Shown piece by piece: positions 1-8,699 of a DNA stretch of 39,738 bases. The position numbers and the translations under genes were made by a program. The notes under the pieces were generated by a model that saw only the letters and a list, made by a program, of their open reading frames with translations, had not been told where the DNA came from and did not search any database. The DNA is from Spirosoma fluviale (GTDB taxonomy: Bacteria; Bacteroidota; Bacteroidia; Cytophagales; Cyclobacteriaceae): assembly GCA_945897085.1 (NCBI GenBank), contig CAMDEU010000010.1, forward strand, positions 1-39,738. Direction: 5' to 3'. How positions within the stretch are numbered: the stretch's first letter is position 1; each line of letters begins with the position of its first letter.

Positions 1-1097
1 TAGCCATAATGGGCGCCAAAGGCTACCCCTATGTCTATGGGGGCTACGATACCCTGGTAAAAGAATTAGGTGAACGTCTGGTGGAGAAGGGAGTTTCTGT
101 GCGGGTCTACAACCACCGATCCTTGTTCTCCACACGCCCCCGATTTGTCAATGGTATCGAGTGCATCTACACCCCTGCCCTAGAAAGCAAAAGCCTCACG
201 CAGCTAAGCCATACTTTTTTTTCCATGTTACACGCTTGCTTTTCGCATGTGGATGTGATTTTCGTGGTCAACTCTGGGAACGGCCCTTTCGGGTGGCTGG
301 CTCGAATTTTTGGTAAGCCTACCGCCATCAACGTGGACGGCCTCGAATGGCTTCGTCCCAAGTGGAAGGGTTGGGGCGCACGGTATTATAAGTGGGCTTC
401 CAAGATGGCAACCCGATCCTTTGATCAGATCATCAACGATTCGGATGAAATGCGACGAGTTTACCTGGAAGAATTTCAGAAAGATTCGGTCGTGATTGCC
501 TACGGGGCCAACCCCAAGGAGGATGTAGAGGACAGTCCCTTGCAAGCCTGGAACCTCCACTCTCGAGAGTATTACCTGATTGTGGGACGCTTGATACCAG
601 ACAACAATGCCGACCTGATTATCGAAGGATTCCTTCAATCCAAATCAAACAAGCCCCTCGTAATTGTGGGCGACGCTCCTTTTTCGGATGCCTGGGCTCA
701 GCAAGTAAAGAAGTCGGAAGGGCCACGGGTCCTGTTTACCGGCTATGTCACGGATCATCTCGTGCTTGCTTCCTTGTATTCGCATTGTTACGCGTATTTT
801 CATGGGCATGAATTCGGAGGCACAAACCCTGCCATGCTGAAAGCCTTGGGCTATGGCTGTGCGATTCTGGCCTTAAACACGCCCTTCAACCAGGAGATGC
901 TCCAAAATGGAACCCATGGCTGGTATTTTGAAAAAACAGTAGCAGGATTGAAAACCCTAGTTGAATTGGCAGAAGCTGAACCAAACAAAATGGATACTCT
1001 CCGAAAAACTGCGCGTCAAGGCCTTACTGAGAAGTACTCTTGGGATCGTGTAACAGACCAGTACCTGGAAGTTTTCCACAGGCTAGCAAAAAAGTAG
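1..1097 (+). CDS. Glycosyltransferase, DUF1972/GT4 type (5' end cut by window)
   Basis: The product is a GT-B fold glycosyltransferase of the kind that adds a sugar (often rhamnose) during surface polysaccharide assembly in the cytoplasm. The reading frame stays open to the left edge: the codons before the ATG at position 9 read Ala-Ile, so the protein runs ..AIMGAKGYPYVYGGYDT, matching the first strand and glycine loop of the family (usually I-x-G-T-R-G-x-P-x-x-Y-G-G-F-E-T). The ATG at 9 is therefore internal and the start lies outside the window. About 364 codons are present. The GT4 half shows VGRLIPDNN and HEFGGTNPAMLKALGYGC. In related proteins the position of Lys in NPAMLKA is, as I recall, usually Glu, a possible weakening of the donor site. 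The acceptor sugar cannot be read from the sequence. Confidence 0.85.
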   Translation, partial: AIMGAKGYPYVYGGYDTLVKELGERLVEKGVSVRVYNHRSLFSTRPRFVNGIECIYTPALESKSLTQLSHTFFSMLHACFSHVDVIFVVNSGNGPFGWLARIFGKPTAINVDGLEWLRPKWKGWGARYYKWASKMATRSFDQIINDSDEMRRVYLEEFQKDSVVIAYGANPKEDVEDSPLQAWNLHSREYYLIVGRLIPDNNADLIIEGFLQSKSNKPLVIVGDAPFSDAWAQQVKKSEGPRVLFTGYVTDHLVLASLYSHCYAYFHGHEFGGTNPAMLKALGYGCAILALNTPFNQEMLQNGTHGWYFEKTVAGLKTLVELAEAEPNKMDTLRKTARQGLTEKYSWDRVTDQYLEVFHRLAKK

Positions 1098-1154
1098 TCT
1101 TTTTTCACACGGATCTCCATGGAAAATCTCCCTGAATACTTTTTCTGATATGGA

Positions 1155-2066
1155 TCAACGGAGAAAGCTCCAAGCCAAAATCCGACTGCGCTTGTTTCCT
1201 TGCCCCATTTCGATTACTTTTTGAGACTTTACTCCTGCTTTTTCAAGTTGTCCCTGCAAATAGGAAAGGTGAGTGCCTTTGGAAACTAATACCGTAAACC
1301 AGCCTACCTGCGTTTGAACGGTTACACTCTCCTGAATCATTCTTCCAATAAATCCAAGCTCCCCACCAAGGGTACACAATTCTGTTGCCTGTCCCCCAAA
1401 ATTCAACACTGGATTGACGGGAGCTATCCCTTTCAAGTTTTTAATTTTTCGTTTGCTTCCTTCTAGCGATACTTCAGCAGACTCATGGAAGGGCGGGTTG
1501 CAAAGACATGCCTCAAAAAAATCTCCCTCCTCAATCACCGAATCAAAAATAAGTTGAGCATTTGCCTGATACCGTAAGGATATCTTGCCCTCCAATCTTG
1601 GATTGGCAGCAATAAGCGCTGCTGCATTGGAAAGTGCCTTCAGATCTATTTCTGTGCCCGCAAAGTTCCATTCAAATAAAGAGGTTCCCAAAATGGGATA
1701 AATGAGATTGGCGCCAACTCCTAGATCTAGAATATGAACCCCTTCTCCAAATGGAATTTTTCTTCCTTGATCCCTTGCTAGTAAGTCTGCCACATGATGA
1801 AGGTAATCAGCCCTACCTGGTATAGGAGGGCAGAGATATCCATCCGGAATATCCCAATAGCTCACCCCATAGTAGTGGAGTAGCAAAGCTTTGTTGAGCA
1901 GTTTTACCGCAATTGGATTAGCAAAGTCAATACTCTGCTGCCCGTAATCGTTGTCAAAAATAATTTCCCTTAATTCAGGCAAAGTTGCCTCAAGCGCAGC
2001 AAGATCGTAACGGCCTTGGTGGATATTTCTGGGATGAAGTCCAACCCCCTTTTCTTTGCTTTTCAT
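1155..2066 (-). CDS. rlmF: 23S rRNA (adenine(1618)-N6)-methyltransferase RlmF
   Basis: RlmF transfers a methyl group from S-adenosylmethionine to N6 of A1618 in 23S rRNA. The 303-residue protein has the family-specific N-terminal block with NIHQGRYD (residues 14-21), DFANPIAVKLLNKALL (47-62) and YWDIPDGYLCPPIPGRADYLHH (70-91), then the SAM-binding strand DLGVGAN (114-120) and the catalytic NPPFH motif (190-194) typical of N6-adenine methylases. The length matches the family. It ends convergent to the glycosyltransferase and starts 28 bp downstream of the M14 peptidase gene on the same strand, so the two may be co-transcribed, though their functions are unrelated. Confidence 0.93.
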   Translation of the reverse strand: MKSKEKGVGLHPRNIHQGRYDLAALEATLPELREIIFDNDYGQQSIDFANPIAVKLLNKALLLHYYGVSYWDIPDGYLCPPIPGRADYLHHVADLLARDQGRKIPFGEGVHILDLGVGANLIYPILGTSLFEWNFAGTEIDLKALSNAAALIAANPRLEGKISLRYQANAQLIFDSVIEEGDFFEACLCNPPFHESAEVSLEGSKRKIKNLKGIAPVNPVLNFGGQATELCTLGGELGFIGRMIQESVTVQTQVGWFTVLVSKGTHLSYLQGQLEKAGVKSQKVIEMGQGNKRSRILAWSFLR

Positions 2067-2094
2067 AATTTAGGTGAGTGCATTAGTTGAATCA

Positions 2095-3582
2095 TTAATA
2101 GATCCGGTTTCGGAGTTTTTCCGTAGATGGTCTATCTAAATCAACCAAATACCCATTCACAACTGCATATTCGAATTTACCGTCTTTGGTCAAGAAAAAA
2201 TTGGGCACAGCGCCCGTAGTCCAGCCCCCGGAAAATTTAGATCCCAACTTCAACACCACTAGCGGAAGACTATGCATCTCTTTTACAACATCCTTCTTGA
2301 CGTGAATGGCCAAATATCCTTGGCGTAGGAGTTCCGTTGCCTTTTCCATACTCACCTTTTTTACGCTTTTAAAGGACTTTGGGTATACTTTCCCTTCCTT
2401 GTGCTGGAGGCCAGTAGCATCTAAGTTTTCTAGTCCAAAGAAAACCTGCATATCACCTAAGTCTTCTACAGATCCTACAAAAGAATAGCCCCCCTTGCCC
2501 TCTATCTCCCTTCTTCGGATACCAAGATCTATCGGGTACCAGTTGCCATTTAACGGAACTTGCATCTCCTGAATAAGCAAATCCATCAATTGAATCCCAT
2601 TGTCTGGAATAGCAAAATACTGTTCCGTAGTGTATTGCGTATAGCTACGGGTAGCAATAGTGTACAAGGCATCTAAGAGTAGTATAAAATTGATCTTACG
2701 CACCTCTTGCTTTTCTGGATCACCCACTAATCCTCCTGACTCGATCAAAATGGTGCTCGTTCCCCATTTTTGAATATTATCCCCAAAAGCCCGTGGCTCA
2801 AAGGCATCGTCATATTTGCCCACTTGGCCAGGAATCAATTCTTGAAGGAGTTGATTCATGCTGGCAATGGTCTGCATGGCCCGGCCACGAACTTCATTGA
2901 TCTCAGTTGCCTCGTTGTAGGCGGGAGCAAGCAAGGAAATCGTCGCCTGCTTGGGCGTGTTCACCACGTTGTAATAGATCTGCTGGTCGTGAAGGTTAAA
3001 TCCAAATTCGGGCTCAAAGTCATCTCGGGCTTTTTTCAAAACCACCGCCTCTGGAGAAATGAGGGAAATGGCATCCCTGTTCAGGTCAATGTCCAGTGCA
3101 TTCCTCCGCTTGAAAACATCAGCCCCATCGGGATTGAGCATGGGGATAAATTTGAGCCGCAATTGGGAGTTAAGCAGCTGTCTAAACGTATCATATTGAT
3201 CGCCTTTTCCTTCCAGGAAATTGAATAGATCAAACAAGGCCATTGTCGCAGTGCTTTCATTACCATGCATTTGAGACCAGAGCATGACCTTGGTCTCCCC
3301 TTTGCCCCAGTCTAAGGAGGATATGGATTTGCCTAAGACGGAATTTCCCAATGGAATCACCTCAAATTGATCCGAATGCTTTTGAATCAGGGGCTGCAAA
3401 TCGGCATGAGTAAATCGCCTATACGTAATCGCAGGTTCGCGATACTTTTCAAAGGCTTCATCTAGCTGAGAAATTTTAAGTTGAGCAGTAGTGGTCTGGG
3501 CACAGGTAAACGTAGCTCCCAAACCAAAAAAAAGAGCAAAGCCCAAAAGGTGTCTTTTTAGTGCATTAACCCGCATCTTCAT
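2095..3582 (-). CDS. Secreted M14-family zinc carboxypeptidase
   Basis: This is an exported metallopeptidase of the carboxypeptidase A/Zn family M14, probably removing C-terminal residues from peptides outside the cytoplasm. A signal peptide is visible (basic start, hydrophobic stretch about 11-25, ending TCAQ). Zinc ligands are the HGNE motif (residues 106-109) and His198 in NLHDQ; NPDG (150-153) and NRD (168-170) match substrate-binding positions, and Glu281 in ILIESGG is the expected catalytic glutamate. The remaining 200 C-terminal residues have no domain I recognise, though Bacteroidota M14 proteins of about 500 residues are common. Two start codons lie close together (Met1 and Met3). 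Substrate unknown. Confidence 0.88.
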   Translation of the reverse strand: MKMRVNALKRHLLGFALFFGLGATFTCAQTTTAQLKISQLDEAFEKYREPAITYRRFTHADLQPLIQKHSDQFEVIPLGNSVLGKSISSLDWGKGETKVMLWSQMHGNESTATMALFDLFNFLEGKGDQYDTFRQLLNSQLRLKFIPMLNPDGADVFKRRNALDIDLNRDAISLISPEAVVLKKARDDFEPEFGFNLHDQQIYYNVVNTPKQATISLLAPAYNEATEINEVRGRAMQTIASMNQLLQELIPGQVGKYDDAFEPRAFGDNIQKWGTSTILIESGGLVGDPEKQEVRKINFILLLDALYTIATRSYTQYTTEQYFAIPDNGIQLMDLLIQEMQVPLNGNWYPIDLGIRRREIEGKGGYSFVGSVEDLGDMQVFFGLENLDATGLQHKEGKVYPKSFKSVKKVSMEKATELLRQGYLAIHVKKDVVKEMHSLPLVVLKLGSKFSGGWTTGAVPNFFLTKDGKFEYAVVNGYLVDLDRPSTEKLRNRIY

Positions 3583-3665
3583 AATTTTAAGGTATTTTCA
3601 ACTAAAACTAGGGAAAGGACTGCAAAAATTCCGGCTATTTTTATCAAACCCAAAAAAATCTTGCC

Positions 3666-4679
3666 ATGAAGGTACATTTCCAAGGCCTAGACCTTCCCTT
3701 AAAACATCGGTTTACCATTGCGCACCAAAGCCGAGAGGTGCAAGAAACCCTCATCGTCACCCTAGAAGAAGACGGTATCTTCGGACTTGGGGAGTCTACC
3801 ACCAATCCTTTTTATGGCATTACTTTGGAAAATATGCAGGAGGCCCTGGAACTTTTCCGCCCGATCCTTTTGAAGGGAAATTGGTCCAGCCCAACAGAAT
3901 TGTGGGAGCTGGGAAAGGATATTTTTCGGGCCAACCCCTTTGCCCAATGTGCGCTTGACCAAGCCGCTTGGGACTTGTACACCAAGAAGAAAGGGGAAAA
4001 ACTCTACGAGTACTTGGGTCTCAATACTCAGCGTATCCCAACCACGAACTTTACCATTGGAATCGATACGGTTGAAAAAATGTGCGCCAAACTACGGGAA
4101 GTCAACTGGCCGATCTACAAAATAAAGCTCGGTACGGATCAGGATTTGGAAATCGTACGAGAACTTCGGAAAAACACCTCCTCCATTTTTCGAGTGGATG
4201 CCAATTGCGCATGGACAGTAGATCAAGCGATTTCCTATTCCGAAGAGTTGGCCCAACTTGGAGTAGAATTTATAGAACAGCCCCTAGAAAAAGATAATCT
4301 GGACGGCATGCGCGAAGTTTTCGCGCATTCCAAACTCCCTCTTATCGCAGATGAAAGTTGCATCAGCGAATCCGATGTGGAAAAATGCCAGGGCCACTTC
4401 CATGGAATCAACATCAAGTTGGTCAAAGCTGGAGGCATTACCCCTGCACTCCGCATGATCCAAAATGCCAAATCGCTAGGGATGAAAACCATGGTGGGAT
4501 GCATGACCGAATCTTCAGTAGGCATAAGCGCCATCGCCCACATTGCTCCCTTACTTGACTATGTGGATATGGACGGCGCCATGCTCCTCTCCAAAGACCC
4601 TGCTAGAGGCGTGCGCATCTTTCCCGAAAAGGTCCTCTTTCCGGATGGTCCCGGTATCGGCGCCGAGCTCATCGCCTAA
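3666..4679 (+). CDS. Dipeptide epimerase (enolase superfamily, L-Ala-D/L-Glu epimerase type)
   Basis: This enzyme of the muconate-lactonising subgroup of the enolase superfamily probably epimerises dipeptides such as L-Ala-D-Glu from recycled peptidoglycan. The catalytic set is complete: KIK at residues 152-154, the metal ligands Asp178 (VDANCAW), Glu204 (EQPL) and Asp229 (ADES), and the second-side lysine in NIKLVKAGG (251 or 254). The C-terminal DMDGAMLL segment matches the specificity loop of dipeptide epimerases. Length (337 residues) is normal. It is divergent from the M14 peptidase across an 83-bp gap; a peptidase and an epimerase side by side would fit peptide recycling, but that link is inference. 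Exact dipeptide specificity cannot be told from motifs. Confidence 0.85.
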   Translation: MKVHFQGLDLPLKHRFTIAHQSREVQETLIVTLEEDGIFGLGESTTNPFYGITLENMQEALELFRPILLKGNWSSPTELWELGKDIFRANPFAQCALDQAAWDLYTKKKGEKLYEYLGLNTQRIPTTNFTIGIDTVEKMCAKLREVNWPIYKIKLGTDQDLEIVRELRKNTSSIFRVDANCAWTVDQAISYSEELAQLGVEFIEQPLEKDNLDGMREVFAHSKLPLIADESCISESDVEKCQGHFHGINIKLVKAGGITPALRMIQNAKSLGMKTMVGCMTESSVGISAIAHIAPLLDYVDMDGAMLLSKDPARGVRIFPEKVLFPDGPGIGAELIA

Positions 4680-4697
4680 CCACTCGTTTAACAAAAA

Positions 4698-4722
4698 TCC
4701 CAGCACCTAGAAGATGCTGGGA
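4698..4722 (-). terminator. Intrinsic terminator for the response-regulator operon (possibly bidirectional)
   Basis: A perfect 8-bp stem (TCCCAGCA at 4698-4705 with TGCTGGGA at 4715-4722) encloses a 9-nt loop. Read on the minus strand it is followed by TTTTTG, so it ends the kinase/regulator transcript about 25 bp after the regulator stop. On the plus strand the trailing sequence (CAATCTTT) is a poorer U-tract, so termination of the epimerase gene there would be weaker. Confidence 0.75.
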
Positions 4723-4747
4723 CAATCTTTGGAGGGAGAAAGAGTAC

Positions 4748-5443
4748 CTAAGCCTGTCCCACAATCAATTTAAATCCCTCTCCATGCACCGTGATGATCT
4801 GTACCTTGGGGTCATCCTTGAGAATTTTCCGGATTTTGCTGAGGTAAACGTCCATTGAACGCGCATTGAAATAGCTATCGTCTCCCCATATTTGCTTGAG
4901 CGCATGACTTCGGCTAACTAATTTGTTGGTTTCGGAAGCCAACAAACGGATCAACTCGTTCTCTTTGGAGGTTAATTTATGTTTTCCTTGAGGGCCTTCA
5001 ATCACCTGCTCGTCATAGTGCAGTACAAAGTCGCCAAAGGCATAGGTTTTTAATGGGCTAACGGCTGATGATTTTTGCGTTCGCTTGAGGACGGCAGAAA
5101 TCCGCAACAACAACTCCTCCATGCTAAAGGGTTTAGTAAGGTAATCGTCTGCACCAATTTTTAAGCCATCAATCACATCCTCTTTTTGGTTTTTGGCGGT
5201 AAGAAATAAAACAGGCTGATCTTCTTGTACCTTCTTTATTTCTTTGGCCAAGGTAAATCCATCCTTTTTAGGCATCATCACATCGAGAAGACATAGGTCA
5301 AACTTGTCCTTTTTGAACTTATTCCACCCTTCTTCCCCGTCGCGACAAAGCGTGGTGTCATACCCTTTCATTTGAAGGTACTCCTGTAGGATCTCTCCCA
5401 AGTTGGGGTCATCTTCTACAACTAATAGTTTCGCCTTGCTCAT
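4748..5443 (-). CDS. OmpR-family response regulator (RprY-like)
   Basis: This DNA-binding response regulator is the partner of the adjacent kinase. The receiver domain has the acidic pair Asp11/Asp12, phospho-acceptor Asp54 (CLLDVMMPKKDGF), Thr82 (FLTAKN) and Lys104 (LTKPFS). The C-terminal winged helix (about 130-228) contains LTSKENELIRLLAS and the recognition segment ARSMDVYLSKIRKILK. The length of 231 residues is typical. Its ATG overlaps the kinase stop codon by 4 nt (ATGA at 5440-5443), so the two are translationally coupled, with the kinase upstream. The similarity to Bacteroides RprY is a family-level impression; the regulated genes are not evident here. Confidence 0.93.
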   Translation of the reverse strand: MSKAKLLVVEDDPNLGEILQEYLQMKGYDTTLCRDGEEGWNKFKKDKFDLCLLDVMMPKKDGFTLAKEIKKVQEDQPVLFLTAKNQKEDVIDGLKIGADDYLTKPFSMEELLLRISAVLKRTQKSSAVSPLKTYAFGDFVLHYDEQVIEGPQGKHKLTSKENELIRLLASETNKLVSRSHALKQIWGDDSYFNARSMDVYLSKIRKILKDDPKVQIITVHGEGFKLIVGQA

Positions 5444-7158
5444 TGTTTTTTAGGTAAATTAATGGTGAAAGTACTTCCTTTTCCAAGTTCAGATTGAACC
5501 TGAATGTTTCCTTTGTGTGCCTCAAGCATGGTTTTAACATACGATAATCCCAGTCCAAACCCTTTTACATCATGCAGATTGCCCGTAGGAATCCGGTAAA
5601 ATTTGTCAAAAATCTTTTTGACCGCATCACGGCTCATCCCTATTCCCTGATCTCGAAAGGTAATTTGAACCTGCTGACCTTGTTCTTTTACGGCTACAGA
5701 GATCCTGGGGTTGGAAGGAGAATATTTATTCGCATTGTCCAATAAATTATTGAAAAGGTGAGTCAGGTGAAAGACATCTCCGACAATGTGAGGATCTTTC
5801 ATTTCGCCAATAAACTCCATTTTTCCTCCTCGATTTTCTACTTGAAGGGCAAACTGATTCATACAGGCTTGAATCATGGCGGGGAGATGGATGGATTCTA
5901 GTTTAAGTTTAAACTCATTTCTGTCCAATGCCGCTGCTTGAAGCACTTTTTCGACCTGCCCCACCAAGCGTTTGTTTTCCTCTTTGATGATTCCTAAGTA
6001 ACGGGTTCGAAACTTGTCCTGATTACTTAACTCCGGGTCTTGCAAGGCCTCAACCGCAAGACTTACAGTCGCTAGAGGGGTTTTGAACTCGTGGGTCATG
6101 TTGTTGATAAAGTCATTTTTGATATCAGAAAGGGCTTTCTGTTTCAAAATGATGCGTATCGCATAGTAAAAACAAAAAATGATGACCAAAATAAAGAAAA
6201 TAGAACTCGAAATTGGAAGCCAAACCTGTCGGAATAAGTGGCTGCTTTTCTCCGGAAAATACACATAAATAAAATTGTCATTTCCAAGAATGTCATTCGG
6301 AAACAACTTGGATTGGAGCCCTTCTTGTAGCAAAACCTGTGGGTCAAGGATCTCCCCAATACCAATTAGTTTTCCCCCCTCACCAGGCTTTATTCCCAAT
6401 TCAAAATTTTCTGTGATTCCCTGCACTAAAAACTGACTTTTCAACAGGCGACGCAGCTGTACGGTGTCAAGGCGATCCATAATCGCTTGCTGTCCCTCTG
6501 CAAGCTCAGAAAAAGCCTGATTCATCAACTCAATCTTGATGTTAGTCTTTCGAATTTTGTCAAGCGCATCATCCGAAAGATTTACCTGAGTATCAAATTG
6601 AGGCACTATCCCCTTGTAGGGGCGCACTGACTCCCTGGCAAATCTTTGTTTTTGGTTTAAGTACTCCAGCTGCCGCTCTTTTTCCTGTAAAAGAATCTGC
6701 ATCTCATCAGGCGTAAACATCGCAGAAGCCACCTCCGGTGTCATGTACGCAAAAAAGTTCTCCAGCTCAGATAAAATAGTAACATCTAGTCCTCTGGACA
6801 GCAACATCCTACGAAAAGTACTACTTACCTGAGGCACTGGCGCCAAGAGTAACGTGTCTACCAAAGACGGGCGGCTGTAGGTACGGCTGGTATTGATCTG
6901 CAATTCAATGGGATCAATTTTTTTGAAGATAGTCTCCTTAAATGCCGGGTCTTTGATCAATTCATCGAGCAACACGTCCGAAGTTTCTCCTTTCTCCAAT
7001 TCGGCTACTGTTCCAGCTATTGCTTGCAATGCATTTTGATCAAAGCGCTCCTTATTTATTCGAATCGCATTTCGAATCCAATAGTATTGAAAGCCCATCA
7101 AGCCAAAGCTTGCTAGGGACATCAAAACAATAATCAACGTAATGTTGCCTTTGGACAT
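5440..7158 (-). CDS. Membrane sensor histidine kinase (RprX-like)
   Basis: This transmembrane kinase of 572 residues pairs with the regulator it overlaps. A first membrane helix (about 5-25) and a second (about 314-336) bracket a periplasmic sensor region of nearly 290 residues with no domain I recognise. The HisKA motif NMTHEFKTPLATVS carries the phospho-accepting His356. The ATPase domain shows the N box NNLLDNANKYS (about 470-480), the G1 box DQGIGM and the G2 box GFGLGLSYVK. There is no HAMP-like segment between helix 2 and HisKA. The signal sensed is unknown. Confidence 0.92.
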   Translation of the reverse strand: MSKGNITLIIVLMSLASFGLMGFQYYWIRNAIRINKERFDQNALQAIAGTVAELEKGETSDVLLDELIKDPAFKETIFKKIDPIELQINTSRTYSRPSLVDTLLLAPVPQVSSTFRRMLLSRGLDVTILSELENFFAYMTPEVASAMFTPDEMQILLQEKERQLEYLNQKQRFARESVRPYKGIVPQFDTQVNLSDDALDKIRKTNIKIELMNQAFSELAEGQQAIMDRLDTVQLRRLLKSQFLVQGITENFELGIKPGEGGKLIGIGEILDPQVLLQEGLQSKLFPNDILGNDNFIYVYFPEKSSHLFRQVWLPISSSIFFILVIIFCFYYAIRIILKQKALSDIKNDFINNMTHEFKTPLATVSLAVEALQDPELSNQDKFRTRYLGIIKEENKRLVGQVEKVLQAAALDRNEFKLKLESIHLPAMIQACMNQFALQVENRGGKMEFIGEMKDPHIVGDVFHLTHLFNNLLDNANKYSPSNPRISVAVKEQGQQVQITFRDQGIGMSRDAVKKIFDKFYRIPTGNLHDVKGFGLGLSYVKTMLEAHKGNIQVQSELGKGSTFTINLPKKQ

Positions 7159-7346
7159 GGTACAAAATTAAGCGGATAGCGGGGGAAGGAGCCACTATTA
7201 ACATGTTTTAACAAGTAATCTAAAGAATCTTCTTTCATATTCCCCTTTTAGACCGTATTCTAGCAGCACGAATTTGTTTGGTTTTCTAATTACATACCCA
7301 AAAAAAGGAAGGATCTATGCCTTCCTTTTTTATTGTTTAGGTATTT
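7159..7346. promoter_or_regulatory. Divergent intergenic region between the kinase gene and lysA
   Basis: This 188-bp gap must hold the promoters of both divergent genes. Facing the kinase, TAATTTTG (minus strand, 7170-7163) matches the Bacteroidota -7 box TAnnTTTG but lies only a few bases before the ATG and has no TTG 19 bp upstream. Facing lysA, TATTTTTG (7342-7349) also matches the -7 box and overlaps the putative TTG start codon, again without a proper -33 partner. The strongest element is the terminator-like hairpin at 7301-7331, listed separately. Confidence 0.4.
7301..7331 (+). terminator. Terminator-like hairpin directly upstream of lysA
   Basis: A perfect 12-bp stem (AAAAAAGGAAGG at 7301-7312, CCTTCCTTTTTT at 7320-7331) has a 7-nt loop, with the stem's own U-run as tail. 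It would act in either direction. No annotated gene ends here: the kinase gene starts to the left and lysA starts 16 bp to the right. It therefore either terminates an unannotated short RNA or lies in the lysA leader. Confidence 0.6.
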
Positions 7347-8600
7347 TTGCCTTCCAATTCTAACCACTTTCTCCATTTGCTCAAGCCCACCCACATTCAA
7401 GGCGTCTCCATAGAAGACCTCGCTGCACAATTTGGAACACCTCTATACCTCTACGATGGAGAAAAAATCGTTCACCAAATCAATGCCCTTCAGAAAGCAT
7501 TTGCTGCTGTTCCTCTTCGGATAAAATATGCTACTAAAGCCCTTTCCAGCCTAGGAATTCTTCGCCTCATCCGCAAAGCAGGGGCTGAATTAGACGCCGT
7601 ATCCATAGAGGAAGTGAAGCTAGGCCTCCTTGCGGGATCTTCCCCTTCAGAAATCATGTACACCCCTAGCGGAGTGAGCTTTGCAGAAATCCAGGAGGCC
7701 GTTCAGATTGGGGTGATGATCAACTTGGATAGCTTGCCTCTTTTGGAGAGATTTGGACAAACTTACGGGAGCACCGTACCCGTATGCATTCGAATCAACC
7801 CACACATTCTTGCTGGAGGCAATCTGAAAATCTCCACAGGGCACAAGGAAAGTAAGTTTGGAATCTCAATCGAACAGCTTCCCCAAATTCTTGAACTTGT
7901 ACAGCGTTACCAGATCCCTGTAGTAGGACTCCACCTACACACGGGCTCAGACATCTTGGATGCCTCCGTTTTTTTAGAGGGAGGAAACGTCCTTTTTGAA
8001 GCTGCTCTCCACTTTCCTGAACTCAAGTTCTTAGACTTTGGGGGTGGATTTAAGGTGGGATACCATCCCGATGACAAGGCTACCGATGTGGCAGAAGTAG
8101 GACGTATTGTGGGTGAAGCCTTTCAAGCATTTTGTGCCAAATACGGGCGTCAACTGGAGCTTTGGATAGAGCCGGGAAAATTTCTGGTTAGCGAGGCGGG
8201 TTATTTGGTGGTCAAAGCAACCGTGGTTAAGGAAACACCTACCCTACACTTTGTGGGGGTAGATTCCGGGCTCAATCACCTGATTCGCCCCATGATGTAC
8301 GATGCCTACCACCACATCTACAACCTCAGCAATCCTACCGGAGACATTTATACCTACACCGTCGTAGGCTACATTTGTGAGACGGACACGCTAGGATCAC
8401 AGCGTGAACTGAATACGGTGAAAGAAGGAGACCTCTTGGTCATCCAAAATGCTGGTGCTTATGGCTTTACCATGGCGTCCAATTACAATGCACGACTTCG
8501 CCCTTCAGAAGTGCTGGTTTGGGAAGGCAACCCTTTTCTAATTCGGGAAAGAGAGCGGTTTGAAGACCTCCTCCGCAACCAGGTTTCTATCGACATCTAA
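7347..8600 (+). CDS. lysA: Diaminopimelate decarboxylase LysA
   Basis: LysA removes CO2 from meso-diaminopimelate to give L-lysine, the last step of lysine biosynthesis, using pyridoxal phosphate. The PLP lysine is Lys64 in KYATKALS; GGGFKVGYHPDD, EPGKFLVSEAGYLV, the substrate cysteine in YICETDTLG and the C-terminal GAYGFTMASNYN block all fit fold-type III decarboxylases. The start is uncertain. After the in-frame stop at 7338-7340 there is no ATG or GTG before conserved sequence; TTG at 7347 or TTG at 7377 (giving MLKPTHIQGVSIED, close to where homologues begin) are the options. The first in-frame ATG falls far inside the domain. A terminator-like hairpin sits 16 bp before the first TTG. 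Confidence 0.93.
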   Translation: MPSNSNHFLHLLKPTHIQGVSIEDLAAQFGTPLYLYDGEKIVHQINALQKAFAAVPLRIKYATKALSSLGILRLIRKAGAELDAVSIEEVKLGLLAGSSPSEIMYTPSGVSFAEIQEAVQIGVMINLDSLPLLERFGQTYGSTVPVCIRINPHILAGGNLKISTGHKESKFGISIEQLPQILELVQRYQIPVVGLHLHTGSDILDASVFLEGGNVLFEAALHFPELKFLDFGGGFKVGYHPDDKATDVAEVGRIVGEAFQAFCAKYGRQLELWIEPGKFLVSEAGYLVVKATVVKETPTLHFVGVDSGLNHLIRPMMYDAYHHIYNLSNPTGDIYTYTVVGYICETDTLGSQRELNTVKEGDLLVIQNAGAYGFTMASNYNARLRPSEVLVWEGNPFLIRERERFEDLLRNQVSIDI

Positions 8601-8638
8601 GGGCAATTTTGGAATACCGCTAGAAGCAAAACCGCCAG

Positions 8639-8647
8639 TTATCCACA
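8639..8647 (+). other. Isolated perfect DnaA box
   Basis: TTATCCACA matches the DnaA-box consensus at all nine bases. It stands in the noncoding gap between lysA and the photolyase gene, 20 kb from the candidate origin, with no second box nearby. Confidence 0.5.
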
Positions 8648-8665
8648 ATACCAAACATTCTTTTC

Positions 8666-8698
8666 AAAAAAGGACTTTAAAGATAAATCTCCTTTTTT
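8666..8698 (+). terminator. Weak AU-rich terminator-like hairpin after lysA
   Basis: A 9-bp stem (AAAAAAGGA at 8666-8674 with TCCTTTTTT at 8690-8698) has a 15-nt loop, and its T-run abuts the photolyase ATG at 8700. Only three G/C pairs or fewer stabilise it, so it could be a weak terminator for lysA or just part of the photolyase leader. Confidence 0.35.
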
Positions 8699-8699
8699 T

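Noticed and set aside
9-11. ATG at position 9 as the true start of the glycosyltransferase
   Set aside because: The frame is open to the window edge and the preceding codons (Ala-Ile) continue the conserved first strand, so the start is upstream.
1085-1110. AAAAAAG..CTTTTTT near the glycosyltransferase stop as a terminator
   Set aside because: The stem is almost only A-T pairs with a very short loop, too weak to call.
7159-7346. A lysine riboswitch upstream of lysA
   Set aside because: The gap is 188 bp at most and shows only one simple hairpin, not the multi-helix core of a lysine riboswitch; I could not recognise any of its conserved segments.
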